Shown one piece after another: positions 18,187 to 25,978 of a stretch of DNA of 64,000 bases. The notes beneath the pieces are model-generated. The model was given only the letters and a program-made list of their open reading frames with translations, did not search any database and was not told the origin of the DNA. Position 1 is the stretch's first letter. Every line of letters begins with the position of its first letter. This DNA comes from Luteibacter yeojuensis (GTDB lineage Bacteria > Pseudomonadota > Gammaproteobacteria > Xanthomonadales > Rhodanobacteraceae): contig NZ_JAAQTL010000001.1 in NCBI RefSeq assembly GCF_011742875.1, positions 2,418,001 through 2,482,000 of the forward strand. The letters run 5' to 3'. The position numbers and the translations under genes were made by a program.

Positions 18187-19788
18187 TTAGCGAGCGGGAA
18201 GAACGCTCGCCGGCCACCGGCCCGACCAGAGCGTTCGTCCGCTGGCATCGAAGATGTTCAGACCCGAATCGTCCTGCAAGCGCAAGATCGCTCCCGCATG
18301 ACCATCCGTGTTGGACGCCCAGACGGGCCGCCCCGTGACGTCAAAGAGCATGAGATTGCCGGTGGGCTGCATCTGCGCAACAGCGATGGACTTACCGAGC
18401 GTCGTCACAGTGGCCCACGCGGGCACTCCACCGTCGTACAGTACGAAGTTCCCATCGCCCTGTAGTCCAAGAAGGTAGCGACCGTTACAGGAGCGTATCT
18501 CGGTTCCATCCGCGATGGTCTGGCCGTTACTCCATCCGGAATCACAAGCGGTCGCTGGCAGATCCGGTGGAAGGCGCGTCGGGGCGTGGAAAATTTCTAT
18601 GTCAATGGCGTCCGCGATGGCTTGATAGCCAGCATCGTTCGGATGGACGCCATCCGCCGTGCCAAAATATGCCGGGGCCAGGACGGCTGGGTTTGATGGA
18701 TCCCGCAGCGCGGCATCCTGGTCAACCAAACCATCGCAACCGCTTGTTCCGGATCGCAGGAACGCATTCAATCCTTGGCGTGTCGCCTCATAGGCGCCGC
18801 TGGCATTGACCGGCGGAAAGGTCGAACAGAGATAACTGATCTGCCGATCCTGGGCGCTCTTGATCATCGTCTTCTCAGCCGCAATGAGCTGCGCCAGATT
18901 GTTCTGTTCGAGATCGTTGAATTCAGTATGGATGACCCATCGAACACCGGGTTGGTTCAGGACGTCGCGCTCATATCTATTGAGAGTGCCTTCCCCATAG
19001 ATTTCTCCGTTATCTCGTGTGAGCGTGCCTCCGGCGAGGCCTTGATTCATCACGCCCACGATGGTCCCGCTCTCTGCCAGACGCCGCGAGAGATAGTTCG
19101 ACCAACGATGATTGGCTCCGACAGTCGAGTTGAACCCATCCGTTATCGAGGCCCCGATGGTCACCACGCTGCCCAGCGCTGCTTCGTTCTGAACATCCAT
19201 CCCCGTCAGAAAGAAGTACTGTGACGGATACGACGGGTTCGCCAACGATTGTTCATCGCTGTGGTCGCCTTGTACCAGTTCCATGTATTGCTCGGTGAAC
19301 ACGTGGGTCGTATACGATCCCACCGGTGCGGGTCCCGGGAAGTAGGCACTGATGGCCATGTAACCATTGGCTGGAACGACCACGTCGATTGCATCGCTAA
19401 GGGCCGTCGCGCCCGCTGGAATGACCGTGCTGCCGGCGCCATCGAAGGTCACAGGTACATCCGTACCCGGTATGACATTGCCGGATTCATCCGCCTGCGC
19501 GATACGTACGTGAGAAAGCTCAAGAGGTGTTGACCCGTACTGATTGGAGAAGTGGAGCCGCGCGGCACTCCCTCCTATCGAGGTGAACACGTACTGCCTC
19601 AATGTCTGATCGACGAAGCTGGGCAGTGAGGGATTCGTAACGGAGGTTTCGGGAGCGGGCGCGGCCGTCCATGTGCCAATCCACGGCAGCCCATCCGCGT
19701 ACGCTTCGCTCTGCGCAGTGCAGGCGAACAACACGGCAATCAGAGCAGCCCTGACGACACCGGGTGCGCATGCGAGTTTCTCGAACAT
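18187..19788 (-). CDS. Secreted SGNH/GDSL hydrolase with C-terminal bulb-type lectin domain
   Basis: Exported protein of 533 residues. After a signal peptide (AALIAVLFACTAQSEAYA) and a beta-rich N-terminal segment typical of GDSL esterases of this size, the SGNH catalytic residues are S214 (TIGASITDG), a block III asparagine (HTEFNDLEQNN) and D379-x-x-H382 (GTADGVHPND). The last 100 or so residues form a B-lectin (bulb-type, mannose-binding) domain with three sugar-site-like motifs: LQGDGNFVLYD, MQPTGNLMLFD and LQDDSGLNIFD. The start at MFEKLACAPG is chosen for its signal peptide. A role in trimming a mannosylated or other glycan-bearing polymer outside the cell is an inference. It is likely co-transcribed with the DUF417 gene. 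Confidence 0.87.
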   Translation of the reverse strand: MFEKLACAPGVVRAALIAVLFACTAQSEAYADGLPWIGTWTAAPAPETSVTNPSLPSFVDQTLRQYVFTSIGGSAARLHFSNQYGSTPLELSHVRIAQADESGNVIPGTDVPVTFDGAGSTVIPAGATALSDAIDVVVPANGYMAISAYFPGPAPVGSYTTHVFTEQYMELVQGDHSDEQSLANPSYPSQYFFLTGMDVQNEAALGSVVTIGASITDGFNSTVGANHRWSNYLSRRLAESGTIVGVMNQGLAGGTLTRDNGEIYGEGTLNRYERDVLNQPGVRWVIHTEFNDLEQNNLAQLIAAEKTMIKSAQDRQISYLCSTFPPVNASGAYEATRQGLNAFLRSGTSGCDGLVDQDAALRDPSNPAVLAPAYFGTADGVHPNDAGYQAIADAIDIEIFHAPTRLPPDLPATACDSGWSNGQTIADGTEIRSCNGRYLLGLQGDGNFVLYDGGVPAWATVTTLGKSIAVAQMQPTGNLMLFDVTGRPVWASNTDGHAGAILRLQDDSGLNIFDASGRTLWSGRWPASVLPAR

Positions 19789-19884
19789 GGGGAGATTCCA
19801 GTCTGGAAGAAAAGGGACGGCAGACGTGCGACGAACAGTGCGGGCACATCGAGGGGGTGGGGGGTGTCTGCCGTCCGAAAGCAA

Positions 19885-19968
19885 TTACAGGAAGGCCCGG
19901 ATCGCATCTGCGATCTCGTGAGCGTCAAGGCCATCGACGTTGACGGTGCGATAGGCGACGGTATTCAT
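19885..19968 (-). pseudogene. 27-residue remnant of an alpha/beta hydrolase (internal deletion)
   Basis: A short reading frame behind a very strong ribosome-binding site (GGAGGAG, six bases before ATG). The first half, MNTVAYRTVNVDGL, matches the way many bacterial alpha/beta hydrolases begin (the family then continues with FYREAG). The second half, HEIADAIRAFL, matches the C-terminal helix of the same proteins. The roughly 250 residues in between, including the catalytic triad, are missing. The simplest reading is an in-frame internal deletion that fused the two ends. It could still be translated as a small peptide. It precedes the GDSL-lectin gene by 97 bp on the same strand. The assignment rests on remembered family patterns. 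Confidence 0.6.
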
Positions 19969-20062
19969 GGCTCCTCCAAGGCGATCAATCGCTGGCCGCG
20001 GCGTAGCGGGGAGTGGGAACCCTAAGAGGTGACATCCCTGTCGGCTTCACCCGATAGGGATC

Positions 20063-20093
20063 AAAAAGTGCCCGGCGTATCGGGTCCGGGCAC
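20063..20093 (-). terminator. Rho-independent terminator on the minus strand, upstream of the response regulator gene
   Basis: On the minus strand an eight-base stem GTGCCCGG/CCGGGCAC (20093-20086 with 20075-20068) is followed at once by TTTTT (20067-20063). No minus-strand gene ends just before it: to the right lies the plus-strand response regulator, then the end of the sensor gene. It would therefore stop sensor read-through that runs antisense across the regulator gene. Confidence 0.65.
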
Positions 20094-20232
20094 CACGTGC
20101 GGCCCCGAGCCGGGTCCGCGGCCCGATGGGCGGAGGAAGGAGGTACAAGCCGCGGCGTTTTCTCCCTTTCGGGTTTAGCGTTGCGCCAGAACCGGGCCAT
20201 AATGTAGCTCCGCCAAGAAGGCAGGTTCGATA

Positions 20233-20862
20233 ATGGTGGACCGCATCATTCGTATCCTGATCGTCGATGACCATCCCATGATGCGGGAAGGCCTTCGCTC
20301 GACGCTGGAGCGGGAACGCGACATGAAAGTCGTGGGTGAGGCTTCGGACGGGGGCGATGCGATCGACCAGTTCCGGGCACTGCGCCCGACGGTCACGTTG
20401 ATCGACCTGCAGATGTCGCCCGTGGACGGGGTTCAGGCCATCGCGAAGATCCACGAGGACTTCCCCGAGGCACCACTCATCGTGCTGACAACGTATCCTG
20501 GCGATGCACGCGTATCCCGCGCCTTACGTACCGGAGCGATGTCTTATCTGTTGAAGACGGCCTCGAGTGACGAGGTCGTTCGTACCGTGCGTTTCGCTGC
20601 CGATGGGAAGAAGGTGGTCACACCTGAGGTCATGGAGGACATCAGCGCGCATCAGGGACTGGAAGGTCTGACACCCCGCGAAGTGTTGGTGCTGCGCCTG
20701 GTTGCCCAGGGGATGTCCAACCGAGTCATCGGAGATCACCTGAGGGTATCCGAGGATACGATCAAGACGCGGATGAAAAGCATCATGGGTAAGTTGGACG
20801 CACGTGATCGGGCGCACGCCGTAACTATTGCCATCCGGCGCGGGTTTCTCGATCCGCAATAA
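20233..20862 (+). CDS. NarL/LuxR-type response regulator
   Basis: Two-domain regulator of 209 residues. The receiver domain has the acidic pocket D12-D13, the phosphorylation site D58 (VTLIDLQMSP), the conserved threonine in LIVLTTYPG and the lysine in MSYLLKTAS. The C-terminal LuxR-type helix-turn-helix (about 145-205) has LTPREVLVLRLVAQGMSNRVIG and VSEDTIKTRMKSIMGKL. A start at ATG 20233 follows AAGGCAGG. Its stop codon TAA is immediately followed, with no gap, by the complement of the sensor kinase stop codon, so the two genes face tail to tail. The HisKA_3-type sensor there is the likely partner. Confidence 0.93.
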   Translation: MVDRIIRILIVDDHPMMREGLRSTLERERDMKVVGEASDGGDAIDQFRALRPTVTLIDLQMSPVDGVQAIAKIHEDFPEAPLIVLTTYPGDARVSRALRTGAMSYLLKTASSDEVVRTVRFAADGKKVVTPEVMEDISAHQGLEGLTPREVLVLRLVAQGMSNRVIGDHLRVSEDTIKTRMKSIMGKLDARDRAHAVTIAIRRGFLDPQ

Positions 20863-23796
20863 CTACCGGCTTCGCCGGCGATAGATCCGACGCGCAGGCA
20901 CCGTCAGCCTCACCGAGGTACCTTGCTCGGCAGTGGAGCGCAGCCGCAACATGCCGCCCAGACGGGAGGCCCGCTCGCGCATACCGGTGATGCCCCAATG
21001 ACCGTCGAGGCGCCGGCCGGCGAGCAGATCGCCGGGGAGGCCCTGCCCATTGTCCTCGACGAAAATTGCCAGCTTCATGCGCCCGTAACGGATGTGAAGC
21101 CGGATAATCGTCGCTCGCGAATGACTTACAGCGTTCTGCAGTGCCTCGCGTATGATGGCAACCACTTCCTGGCCTCGTTCGACCTTGAGTCGCCGAATGC
21201 GGCCCTCGATGGTGATCGCGTCGAACCCGCCCTCACCTGTGTCTTCGAGGAATTCGAGATAGGACTCCAAGGGGCAATCGGCATCGCTGCAGTCCTGCCG
21301 GAGGTCTCTGACACGCGAGCGACCCTCGGCGACGACCTCGCGGGCCGAGCCCAGTGTCCTGGTCAGGATGGGGCGCGCCGTCTCGTCGATCGACTCGGCT
21401 CTTACGACCGATTCCACGGCATAAAGGAGTGCCTGAGCCCCTTGCAGAAGCGTGTCATGCAGTTCGCGGGCAATGCGCTCGCGTTCCTCCAGGCGAATCC
21501 TCGCCTTCTGGCTTACCAGCGCCAGGCGCCACTGATAGAGCGAGACAATGAGCGCGATGGCGAGAATCCCGGCTCCGATACGAAAGGCGAGCGTCTGGTA
21601 AAAGGCAGGCGCGATATGCAGCACGAGTGGCTTATCCAGCGCGCTGGTTCGCCCGTCCTCGTTCGTTACCCGTAGATCAAACCGGTATTCGCCCGGCCCG
21701 AGATTCGTATAGAAAGCTTCCCGTCGTATACCCAGCTCCTGCCAACGGTCGTCGACTCCCGCAAGCTTTGCCTGAAACGTCGTTCGTGTCGGCATGGTCA
21801 GTGTGGGCGCACCGAAGTCGATGCGGATGTTGCGCGTATGCGCGGGCAGCGTCATATCATCCGAGGCGCGGTACAGGACGCCACCGGCCAAAACGGTCAT
21901 GACGGCCGGCTTGGCAGGCCGCAGGTTGCGGACGAGACGACGCGTGTTGACCGACGCCACCTCGCGAGTCGTGGTGATCCACACGCGGTCATCCTGGCCC
22001 TCGACCAGCGACGGAAGAGGCCTGACCTTGTCAGCCTTACCGATCAGGCCGTCCTCTGCATCGAAAACCTCATAGTTGACTTCGTATTCGGGCCGAACTG
22101 CCACCAGACGCATATCCTCTGATGGTATGCGCACGATGCCTTCGTCCGCCTGCATCCACACCTCGCCGCTGCGCAGCTGCACCAGACCGGATATTCCAGA
22201 GAAGACGTGTTCGCCTCGCCCGCGAACCGGGTGGAAACGGCCGTGGATCATTTGCGCCAGGCCCTGCTCGCCGCCCACGAGCGCATTCGCGCGATCCAGA
22301 GCCATATCTGCGACCGCTCCGACGTCCAGTCCCGACGAAGTGTCGAACAGGACGACGGAAGCTCCATCCATGCGAACCAGATGGCCATCGCCAAAGGCTA
22401 CCCAGAGGTTTCCGGCGGCATCGCCAACCAGCCGCGTGAGATGGGTCGTCGGCAATCCAGCGAGGGTTGTCAGGCGCGTCCATTGCGTGCCGTCACGACG
22501 GAAGAGACCGAGTCCGGCGAGCGCCACCCACACGGCTCCTTTACCGTCGACCGCAATCGACTGGTATTTGATTGCCTCGGACGGCGCCGTCGGCGGCCCG
22601 GCAATCTTGGATATCTCGCCATGGACAATGTGGAACACACCCGATTGCCCGGCCATCCAGACGTTGCCTAGCCTGTCCCGGGTGACGCACGAAAAGTACT
22701 GCCCGAGTTCGGGGAGCGGGGTCGATTCGGGTGTCAGACGGAAGGCGCCCCACATGGTTCCAGCCCAGCCAACGCCATCCGAATCAAATGCCACGGTGGG
22801 CATGAAGAGCCGTTCATCCACCTCGTGAGGGGTGATACGGTTCTCCCTGAACTGATCGATGCCGAGGGCCGTGGCAACCCACACGTTCGATTCGCGATCC
22901 TCAAAGAAGCCGCTTGGTATCGTGTCGGTCAACCCATCCGCCTTGTCGAATTCTTCCTTGGTCGGCGGCTGATCCTTACCCTTTGTCCATCGGTAGCGTT
23001 GGAGACCCGTCATTGAAGGCAGCCATAGCGCGCCCGCCGAATCGACGAAGGGCGTCGACACGAGATCGAGAAGGCGCTGGTCCGTGGACGGCGGCAGACC
23101 CCAGAGCTGCGTGAGGATCGTCGCCCGGTCGACGGGCTCGAAGCGGGCCGCCCCTGTGGCCAATACCAGATATTCGTTCGCGGTGGTCGTGATCCAGAGA
23201 CGACCGTCGGCGGATTGGGACATGTCGCGCAAAGGCCTGCCGCTGTAGCCGACGTCGGCCCCTACCGTGTGCCATGCACCATGGACAAGGCGCGCGAGTC
23301 CACCCGTGCTCGCCACCCACAGCGTGCCGTCGGGAGTCCGCGCGAACGCGAACACCGTCCCCAAGGGCAGGCCATCGCGATAGGTGTCTATCCGATCGCC
23401 GACCACATGACTCACGCCGCCATAGAAATATCCGAGCCAGAGAGAACCATCCGCGTCCACGAAAATGCCTTTGACCATCTGGCTGGGGAGACGCTTGCTC
23501 AAGGACTGGTCAAAGTGAACACCGTCGAACCGGAAGAGGCCGCTCTGCGAGGTCATCCATAAGTAGCCATCATGATCCTGGACGATGTCCGAGGTGCGGA
23601 GCGGTGCGCCATCGGCCGATGTAAAAGCGCGGTGGTGTAGCTGGCTTACGTGAAGCCGACTGGATAAACCTGCGCCACGAGACCTTTCCTGTGCCCACGC
23701 AGCACCACCTGCCAGCCAAGCAGAAGCCAGCAGCCCAGCGCAGAAAAAGGCCCTCCTCACTGTCGTACTCAGCGTCACAAGCCCCGTCTCAAACAT
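20863..23796 (-). CDS. Two-component sensor histidine kinase with beta-propeller sensor (HisKA_3 type)
   Basis: Membrane sensor of 977 residues. A signal peptide (AFFCAGLLASAWLAGGAAWA) leads into about 10-12 propeller repeats of the Reg_prop kind, each with a DGxLWxxxxxGL-like core (DGYLWMTSQSGLFRFDG, DGTLWVASTGGLARL, KGAVWVALAGLGLFRR). A Y_Y_Y-type beta domain (about 640-720) and one membrane helix (about 730-755) follow. The cytoplasmic part has the HisKA_3 phosphoacceptor H780 (RIARELHDTLLQ) and a HATPase with DNGQGLP and WGITGMRERASRLGG. This layout is used to sense outside ligands, often glycans or their breakdown products. It is convergent with, and abuts, the response regulator. Confidence 0.92.
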   Translation of the reverse strand: MFETGLVTLSTTVRRAFFCAGLLASAWLAGGAAWAQERSRGAGLSSRLHVSQLHHRAFTSADGAPLRTSDIVQDHDGYLWMTSQSGLFRFDGVHFDQSLSKRLPSQMVKGIFVDADGSLWLGYFYGGVSHVVGDRIDTYRDGLPLGTVFAFARTPDGTLWVASTGGLARLVHGAWHTVGADVGYSGRPLRDMSQSADGRLWITTTANEYLVLATGAARFEPVDRATILTQLWGLPPSTDQRLLDLVSTPFVDSAGALWLPSMTGLQRYRWTKGKDQPPTKEEFDKADGLTDTIPSGFFEDRESNVWVATALGIDQFRENRITPHEVDERLFMPTVAFDSDGVGWAGTMWGAFRLTPESTPLPELGQYFSCVTRDRLGNVWMAGQSGVFHIVHGEISKIAGPPTAPSEAIKYQSIAVDGKGAVWVALAGLGLFRRDGTQWTRLTTLAGLPTTHLTRLVGDAAGNLWVAFGDGHLVRMDGASVVLFDTSSGLDVGAVADMALDRANALVGGEQGLAQMIHGRFHPVRGRGEHVFSGISGLVQLRSGEVWMQADEGIVRIPSEDMRLVAVRPEYEVNYEVFDAEDGLIGKADKVRPLPSLVEGQDDRVWITTTREVASVNTRRLVRNLRPAKPAVMTVLAGGVLYRASDDMTLPAHTRNIRIDFGAPTLTMPTRTTFQAKLAGVDDRWQELGIRREAFYTNLGPGEYRFDLRVTNEDGRTSALDKPLVLHIAPAFYQTLAFRIGAGILAIALIVSLYQWRLALVSQKARIRLEERERIARELHDTLLQGAQALLYAVESVVRAESIDETARPILTRTLGSAREVVAEGRSRVRDLRQDCSDADCPLESYLEFLEDTGEGGFDAITIEGRIRRLKVERGQEVVAIIREALQNAVSHSRATIIRLHIRYGRMKLAIFVEDNGQGLPGDLLAGRRLDGHWGITGMRERASRLGGMLRLRSTAEQGTSVRLTVPARRIYRRRSR

Positions 23797-24140
23797 TCGG
23801 CTCTGCCCACGGAAGATGCGCTGGCCGGTCCACCGCGGGAGCGGATGGAAGGGGATCCATCGTAACTCGTCGATAATCGATCGGGTAGTTATCCGCTTAG
23901 CGGACGACGGATCGTGCGCTGCACGGCTCGAAGCCCCCTGGCTTCACCCGATCCGGTGGCCCTGCTGACGAGTGAAATACGTCACGAAAGAGTCTTGCGG
24001 GAATGCGCGCTCGATAATAAAGGACCGCCAGAAGCCCATGGAAAAGGACAAGGCAGGTGCGCCGACCTCCGCGGCCAGCGACGCGTACGCGACCATCGTC
24101 TTCGCGCTTGCGACGCCTGATCTAAAGATAGGGGCGGCTT
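23797..24140. other. 344-bp gap without a supported gene
   Basis: Lies between the sensor kinase start and the flavoprotein stop. It holds A/T-richer stretches near 23866-23896 that could carry the sensor promoter. A plus-strand frame from ATG 24038 has no ribosome-binding site and runs antisense into the flavoprotein gene, so it was not called. No repeat or RNA structure was recognised. Confidence 0.5.
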
Positions 24141-25541
24141 CTAGCCGGCAGCCCGTGGCGGGACACGGGCAAGCAAAGGGGCCAACCCTTCCGCGAACGT
24201 CAGGTGGGCCAGAACCGCATCGCGCAGCGACGTATAGGGTAGGCCCGCGATCATGGCCGTCTGCACCACCGCCATGACTTCGCCTGCCTCTGGACCAACC
24301 ATGGTGAAGCCAAGGATGCGGTCGTCGTCTGTTCCGACCAGCACTTTCATGAATCCGGCGACCTGATCGGTGGCCATGGTGCGCATGACCCGGGCCAACG
24401 GCAGCGTGGCCATGCGGACCTTTCGCCCTTCGCGCTGCGCATCCCGCTCGCGTAAACCGACGTGAGCGACTTGCGGTTCAATGAAGACGACGTTAGGCAC
24501 CAGGCGGCCATCCGTACGGCGGTTACCCCCGGCGAGGTTGTCGCGGACAATCCTGAAGTCATCGAAGGATGCATGCGTGAACTGGGGGCTGCCGGCGGCC
24601 TCACCGATCGCCCAGATATTCGGGAGGTTGGTTTTCAGCGCGCCATCGACCTGCACGTATCCGCGGTCGTCGACAGCGATGCGCGCGGCTTCGAGCCCAA
24701 TGCCGGCAGTATTCGGAACACGTCCGACCGAGACCAGGATATCCGTCCCTTCGAGCATCCGGGGTCCGGAGGACAACTGTACGTAAGCCTGGATCTTTAC
24801 CCCGGACCGGCCCTCGATACATGTGAGCCGTGCACCGACGAGGACCTCGATCCCGTCAGTTCGCAGTATGTTGAGTACTTCCTCCGCCACGTCCAGGTCT
24901 TCGTGGGCCAGCAACTGCGTGCCCTGTTCGACGATGGTCACCCTGCTGCCGAATCGCCGGAACGCCTGGGCCATTTCGATCCCGGTATATCCCCCGCCGA
25001 GCACGATGAGGTGCTCCGGGGCCCGGTCGAGCTCCAGTGCCTCGATGTGCGTCAAGGGTATGGCCGCGCGTAAACCCGGAACATCCGGTATGAGCGCGTG
25101 CGTGCCGACGTTGATCACGATCTTCTCCCCGCGCAGACGTCGGCTGCCGCCTTCGTTGAGCGTCACTTCCAATGTGTCGGAGGAAATGAAGGATCCCGTT
25201 CCCATGATCAGTTCAGCGCCACTCGCCTCGTACGCGGCGCGGTGCGCGGCGAGGTCGCGGTCGATCATGCCCTGCTTGCGCGCGAGTACCTTTGCCATGT
25301 CGACCGAGAAAGGTCCGGTGACGGTACCGAAATGACCGGCGTGACGTACGGTGGCGGCAACGTGTGCACTCCAGACTTCGTTTTTGCTCGGAAGGCACGC
25401 GACGGCGGGGCACGATCCCCCTATCCATTGACGCTCCACCACGGCGACGCGCTTACCAAGACTGGCGAGATGCCAGGCGAGCAGCTTACCGCCCTGGCCG
25501 CTGCCAAGGATCACCACGTCGAACGATTCTGTCTGATCCAT
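24141..25541 (-). CDS. FAD-dependent pyridine nucleotide-disulfide oxidoreductase (mercuric reductase/RclA-like)
   Basis: Flavoprotein of 466 residues. The FAD site is VVILGSGQGGKLLAWHLA, the redox-active disulfide is C44-x4-C49 (GGSCPAVACLPSK), the NAD(P)H site is IVLGGGYTGIEMA, and the second FAD contact is NIWAIGEAAG. The C-terminal dimerisation domain keeps the His-x4-Glu pair (HLTFAEGL) used by glutathione- and mercuric-reductase relatives. There is no N-terminal HMA domain and no C-terminal Cys pair for mercury handling, so mercury reduction is unlikely; RclA-like copper or quinone reduction is an alternative. The start at MDQTESFDV was chosen; a GTG at 25628 behind AAGGG is also possible. 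A DUF417 (RclC-like) gene is 6 kb away in the same block. Confidence 0.87.
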   Translation of the reverse strand: MDQTESFDVVILGSGQGGKLLAWHLASLGKRVAVVERQWIGGSCPAVACLPSKNEVWSAHVAATVRHAGHFGTVTGPFSVDMAKVLARKQGMIDRDLAAHRAAYEASGAELIMGTGSFISSDTLEVTLNEGGSRRLRGEKIVINVGTHALIPDVPGLRAAIPLTHIEALELDRAPEHLIVLGGGYTGIEMAQAFRRFGSRVTIVEQGTQLLAHEDLDVAEEVLNILRTDGIEVLVGARLTCIEGRSGVKIQAYVQLSSGPRMLEGTDILVSVGRVPNTAGIGLEAARIAVDDRGYVQVDGALKTNLPNIWAIGEAAGSPQFTHASFDDFRIVRDNLAGGNRRTDGRLVPNVVFIEPQVAHVGLRERDAQREGRKVRMATLPLARVMRTMATDQVAGFMKVLVGTDDDRILGFTMVGPEAGEVMAVVQTAMIAGLPYTSLRDAVLAHLTFAEGLAPLLARVPPRAAG

Positions 25542-25978
25542 AGTCCCATCCAGCTGAGGTCGATGATTGACAAGAGGAATTCCCTCCTGGTTTTCGATCT
25601 GAGCAGATGGCGGACGAAATGACTTCACCCCTTAGTGATCAATGTGCCACGCGATGGCCTCGCCGCGCCGATCGTTGGCACCCTCCAATCTGTGATGTGG
25701 CTCGCATCCTGCGATAGCGCCGACGTATTTTCAGAATTGTTCGATGTCCGAAGTTCTCAAGGCTTCCTAGGCTTACCTGCCTCGACATGGGAGTGGGCAT
25801 GGCTGGGACCCGATCGACACGATTCCGTTGCTCGCGCCGCCACCGCTGGTGGGCGGCGCGCATGATTACCGTCTTTGGCGTGGGCATCGCCGCGCTAGCC
25901 TCCTGCCAGCGATTCACGCCGGCGTCCGCCGATCCGCGCGCGCTCGTCGAGGCGTGCGGGATCGGCCTCGCCCCTGCC
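25542..25978. other. 437-bp gap without a supported gene
   Basis: Separates the flavoprotein gene from the end of the ABC efflux operon. The part 25629-25770 is A/T-richer and contains the imperfect dyad AGAATTGTTCG...CGAAGTTCT near 25735-25759, a possible regulator site for the flavoprotein gene. The part 25771-25978 has the codon-like composition of coding DNA in several frames, but no frame combines a ribosome-binding site with a recognisable product; it may be decayed sequence at the edge of the accessory block. Confidence 0.45.

Noticed and set aside
24038..24277. Plus-strand frame starting MEKDKAGAPTSAAS
   Set aside because: No ribosome-binding site, and most of it is antisense to the flavoprotein gene.
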